Counted from the stretch's first letter, positions 1-58,976 are shown. The stretch is 64,000 bases of DNA from Limanda limanda (GCF_963576545.1 NC_083649.1:6570406-6634405), one strand, 5' to 3'. Notes: generated by a model not told the origin, from the sequence alone. Translations and numbers: made by a program.

Positions 1-606
1 GGACCATGGAAAAATGTTGAATCATACCTTCAAATACAACACAGTCAAATTCACTTAGAGCTTTACAAGTTTTATTTCAAATATTAACATTAACTTAGTG
101 ACTGCCGGGCAGCCAATAGAGAAAGTAAATAAAAATGTTCCCTATTATTGTATAGCCCCTGTCAACTGCACACAAACTGACAGATTAAGAAATGTATGCC
201 ACTTAGGCTACTTTTAAACAATAAATAAAAGTTAAATTAAATAGAATGAATAAAAGTTTACTTAAAATATAAACTTTGAAATAAACAAAAAGTAGACTAT
301 TGTTGTTTGCATGTAGGCGATGCAAAGCTAGTGCTTGGGTATGTTTAGATTCTTGTGCAAAAACAAGAGCTGGTCAACATGCTCTGGGGTGATGTTGCTC
401 CCCCAATATATCCCCCCCCGGTATAAACCAATAAATATGTTTTTAAAAAAAAAATATTTAATAAAAAAATCGATTTGAGAGGCAGCATGGCGATTTAAAA
501 CTTTGTAACTGAATCGATTTTTTCCCCCATCCCTAGTGATTATACTGTTGCGTTCACTGTAGTATATATAATTTAAATATTCATAAATCTGTGTCCACTA
601 CCATAC
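1..606. other. fat3 intron (3' edge of window) with MITE-like fragment
   Basis: AT-rich intron. At about 412-537 the minus strand begins tagggatggggg and goes on to two atcgat motifs, which resembles the end of a fish DNA-transposon MITE. I could not find a matching inverted end. Nothing else is supported. Confidence 0.4.
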
Positions 607-40651
<40,045 letters not shown>

Positions 40652-40671
40652 TATTCCATCACCCAGTCACC

Positions 40672-41575
40672 CTATATTTGGAAAAGAAAAACCAAAGAAA
40701 CACAGATCGGGCTTCAGTGGGTGAGTTGTTAGAGACACGTTCTCTGCATGCTGAAAATTTGATAGAGAAGCGTGAGACAAAAGTTGCTGAGACGTTTCAG
40801 GGGCACGTCTGATCACTACGGGGATATGAGAGCATATTCAATGTTGAGCGCAGGCTGGTTGCACTCAGGCACTGAACGCTGCACCCGAAAGGCTCTGTAG
40901 CACAGACTGACATGTCTTTAAACAAAGCACATCTAAGGCACAGTGCACTTACACAGCTGCAGTGAAACATATCGTGTCACCACACAGAGCAACAGCGATC
41001 AGGAACCATCACTGCCACTGTAACAAAGACTCGGCGAAAAGACAAACAGGACTTTGTGATTCTTTAGCCAGTGACCGGGGTTGGGACATTTTTTGAAAAA
41101 GAGGAATATGTAACTGGGACAGAAGATAGCAAGCTGTGAGGGATCGGTTGCACAATTCACTTTTTGAAACAGCCTGGAAAAGTTGCAATCAAGCAAATTC
41201 AAATGCAAATTGAAAACCAGATAGAAATGAGAATGTCTTTTGGTTTTTATATTGCTATGGCATATACTGAGTGTTTATGCATCACTTAACACTGAAGCCA
41301 TGTTTTGATCTAGACAAGAAATTGAATAGAATAAGTGATGATGAACATTTAAGCCTATTTATGCAGCAAATATGAACATGCATATGGATTACAATCAACA
41401 CCAAATAGGCTTTTCAGAAAGACAAGGGGATATTTAAGCTGCATTCATTGCCGCCTGCCTGCATGTGTTGATGCAGACCCAGAGGAGCTCCGTGCAAAAT
41501 CCACGAGTTTCAGTTCTGCAGCTGCATCAACTCTCCTGTGCTCAGACTTCTCTCACCTCGCACCGGGTCTCCTAC
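40672..41575. other. fat3 5' UTR intron, no feature seen
   Basis: Between the acceptor before the start codon and the proposed UTR exon. AT-rich, no repeat recognised. Confidence 0.5.
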
Positions 41576-41637
41576 CTTCAGACGAAACAGCTGTAGTGGA
41601 AGTGGATCCTTCCCCATCCCGTCTCCCACAGAAGATT
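41576..41637 (-). other. fat3: Candidate non-coding 5' UTR exon of fat3
   Basis: A 62-base stretch with strong splice signals on the minus strand. A long T-rich tract ending cttgtgcag lies on its 5' side, and its 3' side is CTGAAG/gtagga. It sits about 0.9 kb 5' of the acceptor before the fat3 start codon. The placement is inferred from splice signals only. A competing acceptor (tttgttttgcag) lies at about 41764-41775. Confidence 0.4.
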
Positions 41638-41825
41638 CTGCACAAGAAAAAATTAAAAAAAACGGTGCAGAAATCGTTGCTGATGCACGAAATGGGAATT
41701 AAATGAATGCATGTGCACAAATCCAGGACGAGCAGTTGTCTTCCAGGCTGCAGACGTCCTTCTGCAAAACAAATAAATAAAAATAAAGAAACTACACAGC
41801 AGCTATTGCCCCAGTTGCCGTGCAC

Positions 41826-42100
41826 CTGACCACAGTGGAGTGGGGGGTGGGGGGGTAAATCCGGCTTCTTCTGCAGGAGTTTCCCACCAAACTGTCTTCA
41901 AACCAGTCAGCTGTCCTGGAGAGGTTCGAGTCCGGCGGGATGGAAAGGTGGTTCACACGCACATGTCGCTTCACGCAAGTTTCAGCTGTGGCCGGTGCGG
42001 GACCGTGCGGACTCGGGATGGATGAGGAGGAGGAGGAGGAGGAGGAGGAGGGGGAGAGGAGGAGGAGGAGGGGCGGGGCGAGCTCCGATGTTTGCCGAGC
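41826..42100 (-). other. fat3: Possible fat3 first exon (limits approximate)
   Basis: This GC-rich stretch reads on the minus strand to a usable donor, GTCAG/gtgcac, at 41825/41826. If the fat3 promoter lies here, this would be exon 1, spliced to 41637 and then to 40671. The 5' limit is a guess. It could equally be only chordc1 promoter DNA. Confidence 0.25.
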
Positions 42101-42238
42101 GCAGCCGAGCACAACCCGGAAGTGAGATCGGGGCGATGCACAGCTAGCCAGCTCTCTCGCACACACACGTTCACTCGAGCCCGTTCGGTCGGTTCCACAC
42201 ACCGGTGACCAGGTGATCTAGCTCCACAGGGGGTCGCC
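41830..42238. promoter_or_regulatory. GC-rich spacer, candidate shared fat3/chordc1 promoter
   Basis: The bases between the proposed fat3 5' end and the chordc1 ATG are GC- and CpG-rich, unlike the AT-rich introns around them. They contain a GC box (gggcggggcg, 42071-42080) and a GGA/GAG purine tract at about 42022-42070. There is no TATA box at an obvious position. A divergent CpG-island-type promoter fits, but transcription start sites are not visible from sequence. Confidence 0.5.
42022..42070 (+). repeat. (GAG)n purine tract upstream of chordc1
   Basis: Imperfect GAG/GGA trinucleotide run just before the GC box, within about 220 bases of the chordc1 start codon. Confidence 0.85.
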
Positions 42239-42302
42239 ATGTCTGTGTTGTGTTACAATAAGGGATGTGGACAGAGGTTCGACCCGGAGAACAACCCGGA
42301 CG
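42239..42302 (+). CDS. chordc1: chordc1 coding exon 1
   Basis: Residues 1-21 plus one base, carrying the first two zinc ligands of CHORD1 (C5, C10). Donor GACG/gtgagt. It is followed by a 3-kb intron. Confidence 0.93.
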
Positions 42303-45300
42303 GTGAGTAGCGTACTCGGTTAGCCTTCAGGATGCTAGCATGCTAACACCGGTGCTTCTGGAAGTTTCTGTAGCCGGCGGCCGGGCTCGCTGGGCCCCGG
42401 GTAGCTAACCTGGTGCCTGGGGCTGTAAACTCCATTCATCCATAGAGATAAAGATCCATACAGACAGAGACTCAGCTAGGTAATAACATGTGGAGCCTGC
42501 TGTTTACCACGATGCTAGTAGCATGCTAAGCTACTGTGATTAGCAGCGGGGTCAAACTTCACTGAGTCGTTAGCACTGTGTGTTACAGTCACTGGGTTAT
42601 AACGTGTATTTACTGTTATTACAAGTTTATTACACAATACAATCCTCAGTGTTATTCCATAATCACAACATTGCAGTTACACATGTCTAACACCGTTAAA
42701 CTCGTGTCACCTTGTTCCTACAATACCTTGGATTTAAAGCTGCTAAAATAATCATTCAACTTTAACTTTGAATCATTAAAGTAGCAGGAGTGTCAGCAGC
42801 ATTTAGATCTGTTTGAAAAAAATCACAATCCACCCTCACACGAGTTGTCCTGCAAGTTTAAATATCCCTAGGACACAGACATGAGTCATAAATCACAACT
42901 GAAGTGATCCCAACATCTGGATACAGATGTTAGGATCACTACTGCCTCCCATGCACCACAACATCCTCACAGTCCATGTTTATGTTTCTTTATTCATTTA
43001 CAAAGGACAACCCACATTTAATAACTAAATTATTATGAATAAATGTGCCAGATTTGCAACCACAAGCAAGTGGCACCTAAAAAAAACCCATACAAATAAA
43101 GACACATGTCTAAAAGATGTAGAAGTAGATACACAGACACTTTGCATGGTTTATTAAAACCAATGACATAAGTAAACAATGATAATGGCACATTGACAAC
43201 ACAAAAGTACAACAACAATTATATAAAGACAATCAATCAAAAGTACATAAAGGTTAGAACCAAACCCACATATGCACAACAGCTGAAAACGAATAATAAA
43301 ACAGTTTTTGTCACTACTCTAGATAATGACATGTTTGAGTATAACCACTGTTTTATAGAATTGGAGAAGGAGTTTATAGTTATTATAAGGATATTTAAAC
43401 AGCCCTGTGTAGGTTTAGTGGGTTTGTTATTACAAACCTCGTGGTTATGGCACGTCTGCCCTTCAGCAAACAAAGAATAGTGAACATTTCAGACCCAGGA
43501 GCACAAAATCCAGAGGAAACACAATGAGGAATGTAAATATTTATGAGCTCATCCTTTTCCTTGCTACCACAATGGCCTGAGGAAAGCCAGAGTATATTTT
43601 GAAGCCTCATTCCCAGCAGTTACAGAGATGATACTCATAATCAGCTGCTATATTTAGGAGTCCTTCCTGATTTATCTGGAATGTTTCTTTATTTTATTAC
43701 TTAAATAATGTATTATTATTTAGTTATTCCTCTTCAAGACAATGGCAAAGCACTTCATGTCATGTAACAGGCAATTTTAACACTATTCATCAGCAAAAGC
43801 TTGTTTGACATACGTGTCCCCAGAAGTATAGAAGAGACCATGATTATGTTTATAGTACAATTGTTATGGCAAACACCATCAATCACCATGTTATTAAGTG
43901 TGTTATTATATGAAAATGTTCTTATTAAATCCCCACACATTTTTACTGTTAATTTATAATTTAAAGATTATTGTTCTCTACAAACAAATTAATTATTCTG
44001 AGGTTTACGACCCCAACAAAACCACAGGGATAAAAACTTCCATCCGGTTGTGTTGGTAAAATCACTGACACTGGGACTTTTTCGAGTTTCCGTACTTAAG
44101 ATACATTTTGTTTATTAGACGCTTGTTGATACGAAGCCACTGATCTAAACACAATCTGAATTTGAAGGCAGTGACATTGTCTTCAGCTCCTTCGACAAAA
44201 CCCCAGCCAGTCACTTATTTTCATTTGTTAGAAACGTCCTCTCTGTCTTCAGGTGGTACGACATTGTGTGGTGCCAGATAGTCCGTGCAGGAGTCAAGTC
44301 CAATTTCCATTTTAATAGGATGCCTCTTTTCATAACACTGGAGTATATTATCATTACCTTTCAATCTCAGATGGGTATCTCTCACATTAGTATGGAATGG
44401 CCACAGCTCCGGCTGCACTGTAAGGAGGAAAGTGCTTCATTTATAGTGTCGCCCGACTGAATTTCTTTATTCATTCCACTCTGATTTGCTTTTCAGGGCT
44501 GTTCCCTTAAATTGACATTCAAAAAAATAATGCTGTCCTTTTCATTTAAAGCAAAACTAAACCAAGGGATTGTCAAGATTTCTTATTGTTCTTAAATCTG
44601 CTCTTTACAGGGACAAATGCAAAGTGTTTGATGCAGATTATGTAAAAGAAAGTGACAGTTATGGTTTATTTTGACATGAAGAATGAACGTTATCTATAAA
44701 ATCGTATTTCCGTTTCATCTTTTATAATATACTCTACGTTTTGATTTCCCAGACCTCTAGTGGACCTCTACTGATATGGATTTTTGAACCCTACCGTTAA
44801 AGTCATTATTTTCCATAAAGACATGAATTTTGCTGCAATAACCAGCATCTATAGTTAGTTAATGTTCCTTTGTTCCGTGCTTCTCTGTGAGGTTCACGTC
44901 ACTTTGACCTGTGAAGGCAGCGACAGACTCTGCTGACCACATCACTGACAAGCTCTTTACCTAGAAAAGCATGGTCCCAATATAACAGCTGAAAGTGACT
45001 CGATTGTTTGCAGTTGTTGACTCTCAAAATGTCGTGCAACATTCAAAACCTTTGACAACTTTACTCAGCGTTTTCTATTAAAAAATAAGGCCTTTTTCCA
45101 CACTGAGCGGTTTAGGCTGAAATCCTTCTTGTGAAAGCTGAAAGTTTTAATTATTCATGAATGTAGATTTCATTATAAACCAGGCCAGTAAAGCTACAAG
45201 CCTGTAAACATGTTAATGTTATTCAATGCTGCTTTTGTTGCACTATTTGCAATATTGTCACATACTTTTCTTCCTAATTAATCAGCGTTGTTTTCTTGTC

Positions 45301-48300
45301 ACAGATGGCTGCACCTATCACCCGGGAGTCCCTGTGTTCCATGATGCATTGAAGGTAAAACGGCTGAAAGTGCACAGTCAGCTCGTGTTCTGTCCTCTTG
45401 TTTCCTGGTTAAAGTTAATGCCTCTGTAACTTCCTCCAGGGATGGTCGTGCTGCAAGAGAAGAACAACGGACTTCTCTGACTTCCTCAGCATTGTTGTGA
45501 GTCCATGTCCATGTCCTAATCCATACTCCAATGTCTCATTGTCCATTGTTTTCACGAAGCATTGACTGCCGCCTTATAGCTGCGGCCGTATTTTGGCTGA
45601 GCCTTCATTGTCCAACACAATCACTCTCTCCTCGCAGGGCTGCACCAAAGGTCCCCACAACAAAGAGAAGCCTCCTGAGCCGGTGAAACCAGATGTGACG
45701 TCAGAAACAGACGACCAAAAAAACAAGTTTAACGAGTTCATCATTTCCGCACCGATGCCTCAGGAGGCGATTCGCAGACCGAGGTTCGCTTCAAACGTTG
45801 TATTTTTTTTGTTTTGAATCGATACTATAGGAATACCCTCAGCTCCTATTAATGTTGCAGTTTCCCCACATTAAAGCAGACATGATGTAGCCTTCACTAA
45901 AAATGTATTTGATCATGTCAAAACTTTTTATTGGCATTTTGAGAAAAAATAGATAAACACGATTAGACGAGCAAGTTTTTCTCCGCTCAATACAGGGCTT
46001 TCCCTTTAGTACTGAAATAATAATATGGTATATGGCTCCAAAGACTACATCCTGCTCTGAATTATTCTGGTTCAGTAGCAAATGCATAAAAGGATAGATA
46101 CAGTATCAGAGACAGAATCAGCCTGACATCATCAAACGTACACCGAGGCGTTCTCTCGTCTTTTACCCAAGGTGCTTCCCACCAGAGTTCAAAAGAAAGT
46201 GGACGGGTGAGGTGACTGATGAAGTGATAACTACTGAAAAGTGAAACTCCTTTCATGTGGTGTATCAGTCTTTGGCTGGCTTCATACCAGAGAGCTAATT
46301 TTGAAATGATATTTGCCGATAATGTTTTCCTTAATTAAATTAAAAATCCAAATACACCTCCAAATTGATTTTAGTTACAAATTCATTCTCTTGTGTTGCA
46401 GTGGTGACGAGCCGATGGTGAGGTTGCAGCACAAAGTCTCGACTTCTCTGAAGCAGGCGCTGGAGAAACTGAAGCTGACTGAAAACAAAGCAGAGGAGAA
46501 AGGTGAAGAAACTAAACTTCATCAACTCTCGTCTCTTCTTTACCCGTCCGCGGTTCTGTTTTTCCTCTTCATCACAGGTTTTCACTTCTTGTTTATAGTA
46601 GCCGGGAAGGTCGTGTTGACAGCGGAAGTTAATGGACGGCCACTGGGAATTTGACAGCTGACAGGGACGGGCCGATGTGTCATATTTGTGAATGCAGTAC
46701 TTTTGTGATGCTCTTGAAAGTCAGTTCTTGTGTCTCTGTCTCTTTATAGAGGAAGACAGCGACGTGATCAAGATCGGAACGTGCTGTAAAAACGGAGGCT
46801 GTACCAAAGTAGGTGAAAGTGTCACGTGTAAAACCTTGTGGGACAAATTCTTATGGTGTTGAAATGTGTAAAAATCCTTAAGAGCTTAATGTTAACACTA
46901 CTAAACCAAAGTACTAGTATTTAGATTAAGAAGTTATTCAACTTTTGGTTACGGCGTTTATGTGCATTTCCCGTAGAGTTCTTTCAATACTGGTGAAAAT
47001 CTATTAAATCTGAGACTTTGCCCTTGGTAATATCTAGTTTTTTTGTTTCAAATTACAGTATTATCTCTAGGTCAGTGCCTGTTCTAAACCTTCCTGTTAG
47101 TAATGGACTGTTTGCCCTTCCTGTGGTGATGCAGGTTGCAGCTTTTCATTCTGAAATTGTTAAAACAGACTTACTACTGGTCCACTCAACCCTGAAGCCA
47201 CCGCTGCCGCACACAGAGCTGTTTATTCAGAGCTCAGCGGTGCTTGACTCAGGAGGTAGAACCCTGAGCTGGAGAATTAGTTGTCATTTCTGCTGTGAAC
47301 GCACTGAGGTCGTGATGGACAACATCATTTACGCTGATGAGTCCCAGCCGCTGCTTCTACAGAAGAGCTGGTCCCCTGTTTAAAAGTTTATTAATATTGA
47401 ATGTCCAAATCACACCCTAGTCATTTGGAAATTTCTTGTTTCTTTAACACCCTCACTGTAACAGACCAAACAAAGAGAATAAACAGGTCGTCCCACACCT
47501 GACCTCTCAGAGCAGAACTTGCTTCCCTGCCTCGGTAACACAGGACATCACTCACCCACTCAACTGCCACTTTCCCACAATGCCCCTCAGGACGCAGATA
47601 CAGGTCGATAAGAAGCAACAGGCTTCGGCAAATGGCAAATACCAGCAGCCATAGGGACACTTAATAAGACATCATGGTCCCGCTGTTCGCCAGCTGTTGT
47701 CTCGGCGCCTTTTTAGTATCGGTGGAAGTTTAATGTTGTTATTGAGATGCCCTTGTTATTGTTGCTGTTCAGTGATGTGAACCGGGTGTTGCTCTGTTGT
47801 TTGAGGGGTTGAATGTGTTAGTACAACGTTTCAGGACAATAAACTAATTAACCAATTGAATATGCTCAGGGCCTGGAGAACCCTGTATTGTCTGTATTAG
47901 AGGAAATCTTAAACATATTTATAGTTGCAGTTAAATAAAATAATGTTACTCCAACCTAATGCTCAAACTAACATTTAACTCCCCAGAAAGCTCTTCCACC
48001 ATTTAACCACCTCGTTTGTACCGACACGGATTTAAACCAAACTTTTTTTGCTCCAGCTAATCTGAGCTGTCAGAGCAGAACCCCCCCCCCCGAGATTAGA
48101 ACATAAACTGTGAGGGGAGAAATTTACATTGACAGGGTTTTATAAGAAGCTTTAAGTGAGACTTGAACAACTTCCATTAATTGTACTTAAACTGATTTGA
48201 TTGAAAGCCGTAACATGTTTTCTCAAGGGCTGCTCACTTTTAGTAGACAGATCATTTGAGGTCTTGGTAGAGTTTGAATCTAGTGTTTTGTCCAATTTTT

Positions 48301-50982
48301 CTTTTAAATAGAAAAATATGCTTTAGTCATTACAGATAATAATATTCAATAATATTCTAAAATATGCTTCTGGCTTTAAAAAGCTATATATTTTAAGGAG
48401 TCCTTCTGCATGCTACGATTCATCTGCAGAAAGGTGACAGTTCTGGAGAAATATAATCTCAGACTTCAGTTCAAATAAGTAATCATTGAAGAGAATCTAC
48501 TTTACTGTTTGTTCTCAATTCATCCCCCAATGTTTTTAGATAATAAAAACAATCTCCTTCAGTCTGTTGAACCGAATCTGTTTCTCGTTCTCTCTAGAGT
48601 TTTGAGGGACCTGCAAGTGATTCTGAAACATGTTTCTTCCACTCTGGATTTCCTATCTTCCATGAAGGGTTAGTATTTGTCATATATTCTTATATAATGG
48701 AATTATTTAGCATTAAACCCCTGAACTTTCCTTCTCTGTGTTTCACTGTATCAACATGAAGTGAAAGATATTCTCTTGAAACTGTAAAAACAAAAAGAAG
48801 CGTGAAGGGAAACAGGAGGATTTTCCTGTTTCTCTTCCTGCTCCACTTGTTTACCATTTCTCTTGAGTGACGAGTTATCTCTTCCTGTGTCTCCAGGATG
48901 AAGTACTGGAGCTGCTGCAAGAGGAAAACCTCCGACTTCAACACCTTCCTCTCTCAGGAGGGCTGCACCAAGGGGAAGCATCTATGGAGGAAAAAAGACG
49001 AGGTAGGCGTGAGCCGCGGCTGTGACTCCATCTAGTGGAGTCTGGTGAACACTTGTGCGGTGGAGGAACTGCTTTTATGGTGGAGACTTTGACTTAATGC
49101 ATCTTGTCTGTGTGGAATCTCCCTGCAGGGTTTGAAAGTAGTTCCCTGTCGGTTTGACTGGCACCAGACTGGGACGCAGGTCATCGTCTCCATCTACGCT
49201 AAGAACGCCGTCCCCGAGCTGAGCTACGTGGAAGCAAACAGCATCACGGTGAGGGATTTCAGGGATTTGCATCTGAAACATGATTTCCCTGGATATCTAA
49301 ACTGTGTATTTTGTTAATTTTGTTAAATTCAATCTGACGTTTATTTCTGTTCTCTGCTTCAGCTCAACATACATCTTATATTTGAAGGGGAAAAGGAATT
49401 TGCGCAGAAATTCAGCTTGTGGGGGGTAAGTACAGTATCATCTTCAAACTCATGTAAAAGTCTTGTTATCTCTTATATGTGCTGTTTAAAAACAATTATA
49501 CTGGCTCTGTAAATTATTAAAGCAAAACAACTTTTTACATAAAAAATAGAAGCTTCAAAATTAGTTTGATGGTTCACTGACTTTGAATATAGAGGACGGA
49601 GCCGCTTTCCTTCCTCCTCCTCATCTCTCTGGGTGGCTGTGGCCCAGGAGATACAGCGGGTCGTCCACTAATCAGAGGGTCGCTGGTTTAATTCCAGGCC
49701 AATCCAGTCTTTGTGTCAAAGTTTTCCTTGGGCAAGACACTGGACTGTAAATTGCTCCCAGCAGCCGTGCTGGCTGCATTGAACGAGATGCATGACTGAA
49801 ATACAAAGTTTGTCAGTAAAGTCGATGTAGTCAGGTTACCAGCCCGGACACCTTCTCTCGCTCTATGTAACTTTGGTGTGTCGGGTCGATCTCCTGTGAG
49901 AAGTGTGGAACTGACTGACAGCTTCAATTGATAGAATCAGGTCCAGCAAGTTGCAGAGTAATGTTGAACTGTAGCTCAGTAAAAAGACTGAGAAGACATT
50001 TAGAAAACAGAGTTTATCTCCAGTATTCAGCAGGAAACTTTTCTAAATCCTGAAGAGTTTGGTGGATTTGTTATAGCACCAGCTCTTCTGTTTCAGGAAG
50101 CCGGGGATCATGGGTAATATCCACCGTTCGGTTGTTTCAGTTCAGTTACTGGAACTACGCAGTCAGAACATTGAGATATTAAACCGAGCGGACTCCAATA
50201 ACCAACAGGATTAATAAACACGTGTGGCTGCAGAGGGCGCTGTTGCACAGTGAAAGTTACATAGCGTTGCTTTAAGTTACTGCAGTATAATATACTAGTT
50301 ATTATCGTTCGTTATTAAATAACAAGTATAAAAGTCATGTTATTTTATGTGCTACAGACCAGGGACCTTTGAGGATTAAAAAAAGGAGCAATTACAGCAG
50401 AAAAATGAATTAGAAGCTAAACATACGACTAATTAAAATCCACACTGAGTCGTGTTTGCCGGACCAGTTTATCTGTGATCCCTTTGTACTGGGGAATCTG
50501 TGCTGCTGCTGTCTCGGACACAACTTTCTGCTTTGCTCCCTTGTTTGGATTAGTTATCTCCCATGGGCTACAAGTGCACGCCCTTAATTTGGTGAATGTA
50601 AGAAACCATCAATTGGGTTTGGTTTGTGTTTCAACAAAAAGATAAGGGAACATTCTGCAAAACCTCTAATTGGTTAGATTTGTAAGATAGCAGGATTTCG
50701 TTTTATATCACTTTGGGGCTTTTTCATGGACTTTTTATGTTTCTCCCTTAAACCACCAGTTTCTCTCTTTTTACACACTCCTCCCTTTTTCCCTCGCAGG
50801 TGATAGATGTGAGTAAAACTACAGTGAACATGATGGCGGCCAAGATCGAGATCGCCATGAGGAAGTCCGAGGCCATGTCGTGGGCTCGTCTGGACCTCCC
50901 TCCCCCCGTCCCGCCACCCAAGGTGGAAGAGAAGAAAGAAGAGGAGGACAGTGAAGACGAAGACGAAGATGAAGACGAATGA
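42239..50982 (+). CDS. chordc1: chordc1, CHORD-containing HSP90 co-chaperone (complete, 11 coding exons)
   Basis: Cysteine- and histidine-rich domain protein 1 (CHP-1/morgana), a zinc protein that binds HSP90 and restrains centrosome duplication through ROCK (family knowledge). The exons, all in phase, are 42239-42302, 45305-45354, 45440-45496, 45638-45783, 46402-46502, 46750-46808, 48598-48668, 48897-49002, 49129-49248, 49363-49425 and 50800-50982. They give 339 residues against 332 in human. CHORD1 has C5, C10, C24, H27, C42, C43, C59 and H64. CHORD2 has C152, C157, C171, H174, C189, C190, C206 and H211. A CS (p23-like) domain spans roughly 228-317 (CRFDWHQTG ... [12 protein letters not shown]), and the tail is acidic, rich in Asp and Glu. 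The start opens [14 protein letters not shown], matching the family N-terminus. Confidence 0.96.
42303..45304. other. chordc1 intron 1, no gene
   Basis: Three kilobases of AT-rich intron. No repeat family with clear ends was recognised, and no ORF with a family signature. Confidence 0.55.
45305..45354 (+). CDS. chordc1: chordc1 coding exon 2
   Basis: Residues 22-38 ([17 protein letters not shown]) with ligands C24 and H27. Acceptor cttgtcacag; donor AAG/gtaaaa. Confidence 0.93.
45440..45496 (+). CDS. chordc1: chordc1 coding exon 3
   Basis: Residues 39-57 ([19 protein letters not shown]) with the paired cysteines C42-C43 of CHORD1. Acceptor cttcctccag; donor GTT/gtgagt. Confidence 0.93.
45638..45783 (+). 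CDS. chordc1: chordc1 coding exon 4
   Basis: Residues 58-105 plus two bases. [20 protein letters not shown] closes CHORD1 (C59, H64) and enters the linker. The donor CCGAG/gttcgc is weak, but this phase is needed for RPSGDEPM at the next junction. Confidence 0.88.
46402..46502 (+). CDS. chordc1: chordc1 coding exon 5
   Basis: Residues 106-139 plus one base, the charged helical linker ([20 protein letters not shown]). Acceptor tgtgttgcag; donor AAAG/gtgaag. Confidence 0.9.
46750..46808 (+). CDS. chordc1: chordc1 coding exon 6
   Basis: Residues 140-159 ([20 protein letters not shown]), opening CHORD2 with C152 and C157. Acceptor ctctttatag; donor AAA/gtaggt. Confidence 0.92.
46809..48597. other. 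chordc1 intron 6 with two unexplained ORFs
   Basis: A 121-codon plus ORF (47018-47383) and a 79-codon minus ORF (47421-47660, [20 protein letters not shown]) lie back to back in somewhat GC-richer DNA than the rest of the intron. I do not recognise either. A transposon fragment is more likely than a nested gene. Confidence 0.3.
48598..48668 (+). CDS. chordc1: chordc1 coding exon 7
   Basis: Residues 160-182 plus two bases, with C171 and H174 of CHORD2 ([13 protein letters not shown]). Acceptor gttctctctag; donor GAAGG/gttagt. Confidence 0.92.
48897..49002 (+). CDS. chordc1: chordc1 coding exon 8
   Basis: Residues 183-218: [20 protein letters not shown] and [10 protein letters not shown], completing CHORD2 (C189, C190, C206, H211). 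Acceptor gtgtctccag; donor GAG/gtaggc. Confidence 0.93.
49129..49248 (+). CDS. chordc1: chordc1 coding exon 9
   Basis: Residues 219-258, the start of the CS domain ([20 protein letters not shown] ... VEANSIT). Acceptor atctccctgcag; donor ACG/gtgagg. Confidence 0.93.
49363..49425 (+). CDS. chordc1: chordc1 coding exon 10
   Basis: Residues 259-279 ([20 protein letters not shown] then G), the middle of the CS domain. Acceptor tctctgcttcag; donor GGG/gtaagt. Confidence 0.93.
49426..50799 (+). repeat. chordc1 intron 10 with tRNA-like SINE fragment (about 49628-49870)
   Basis: ctgggtggctgtggcccagg (A-box-like region), cgctggtttaattccaggcc (B-box-like), then cttgggcaagacactggact: the layout of a common teleost tRNA-derived SINE. 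No poly(A) tail or target duplication was defined. Nothing else in this intron. Confidence 0.5.
50800..50982 (+). CDS. chordc1: chordc1 coding exon 11 and stop
   Basis: Residues 280-339 and TGA. It completes the CS domain ([20 protein letters not shown]), then a proline stretch and an acidic tail of alternating Asp and Glu. Acceptor ccctcgcag. The acidic end is longer than I recall for the human protein. Confidence 0.93.
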   Translation: MIDVSKTTVNMMAAKIEIAMRKSEAMSWARLDLPPPVPPPKVEEKKEEEDSEDEDEDEDE

Positions 50983-51606
50983 TGAGGACTTACAACTCAC
51001 TCAGTCCTTTCTTTACCTCTTTATAGAGTCTCTTCTTTCGCTGGCATGGGATTTCGGCCTCTTCCTCAACATCTACAGCTCATAACGCTCAGACGCCACC
51101 TTCCTTGATTTTGCCAGTTTTTCTAAAATGTTTTGTCTTTATTCTTTTGGGTCATTACACTTATTCTAAAGGCCTTTTTTTCACTTAAGGACTGCATGAT
51201 TGGGGGGGGGGGGGCTCTGACTTTTAATAGACCTACAATCAGACAATGACTCACTTGATTACTGCACTGATCAACACAAAGAGTCCGGTGTGACCACGTT
51301 TTTCATTTCATACCCATAAAGCCCTTGTTTGTGTCTCGTCACATGGACCGATGACATCACGTTATCCCAAAGGATCCCACTTGTCTTCTCTTCCTCGAGA
51401 AGAAGATGATTCCATCTGTACGTTGTCATGTGTTTCATTCCTTTCTTTGCTTTCATGACTTATGTAAAATTGTGCGTTGTTCGGTCCACCAGAATCACAT
51501 CGGAGTAAATGCTGTATTCTTAGATATTTATCTGTAAGCTGCTCCATGTCGTCCGAGCAGGAAAGTGTCCATCTCTAAAATGTGCTTTATTGATGAGTTT
51601 ATTCTG

Positions 51607-51882
51607 AATAAATGAACATAGGAATATGATACAACCAATCCACCTTTTTAACATGATTATATCTAATGAACATTTTGTACAAAATCTGCTTTCAAATGGT
51701 CGCTGCTAGATTTTTCCTGATTTTCTGCTCAGACCAATGTGGCACCGCTTTAATCCTGTACTGTAATATCGGAGAATGCCGACTGAATACAACGTATTTA
51801 GAATCAAAATACTGTGTTATTTAACAGAAGTACTGCTCTGCTACAGACAGCATGTGTCGAGGCTCGGAATGTATTAAATAAA
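51607..51882 (+). terminator. chordc1: Poly(A) signals for chordc1
   Basis: AATAAA occurs at 51607-51612 and again at 51877-51882, roughly 0.6 and 0.9 kb after the chordc1 stop, on the sense strand. Either could end the transcript. The second lies just before the long TG array. Confidence 0.5.
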
Positions 51883-51986
51883 TTTGGCTGAATGAGACCA
51901 AGAAGTGAGGGTGAAGTTATTGAGGAACACATTTGTCTTACCAAAAATAAACTTCAGAGTGGAACTTTAAAACTTGGGGTGATGTA

Positions 51987-53432
<1,446 letters not shown>

Positions 53433-53438
53433 TTTATT
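53433..53438 (-). terminator. tyr: Likely tyr poly(A) signal
   Basis: AATAAA on the minus strand, about 137 bases after the tyr stop. The surrounding bases resemble a common fish interspersed repeat, so the site may have been supplied by a repeat. Confidence 0.5.
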
Positions 53439-53574
53439 TATAGCACCTTTTCAAACCAGAGCTACGATGTCACAATACTTTGTGAAAATACTGTATAAGA
53501 GACAAAGATCTTTGGTATTAAAACTCATATATGTGTGTTTGTGTGTATCACTGTACAGGGGCCTGGCTGAGGCT

Positions 53575-58918
<5,344 letters not shown>

Positions 58919-58976
58919 CTCAACCAAGGGGGTCTCACACTCTGTGGACCCGGTGGATACAGGCAGGAGCAGGGGG

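Noticed and set aside
41553..42240. Short proline/serine-rich ORFs in the fat3-chordc1 spacer as genes
   Set aside because: They follow the GC- and purine-rich promoter sequence and lack homology or conserved starts.
47018..47660. Nested gene in chordc1 intron 6
   Set aside because: Two ORFs of 121 and 79 codons show no recognisable domain and no start or splice context. I kept them only as an intron note.
49628..49700. tRNA gene
   Set aside because: Only A- and B-box-like words of a tRNA-derived SINE are present; no cloverleaf can be drawn.
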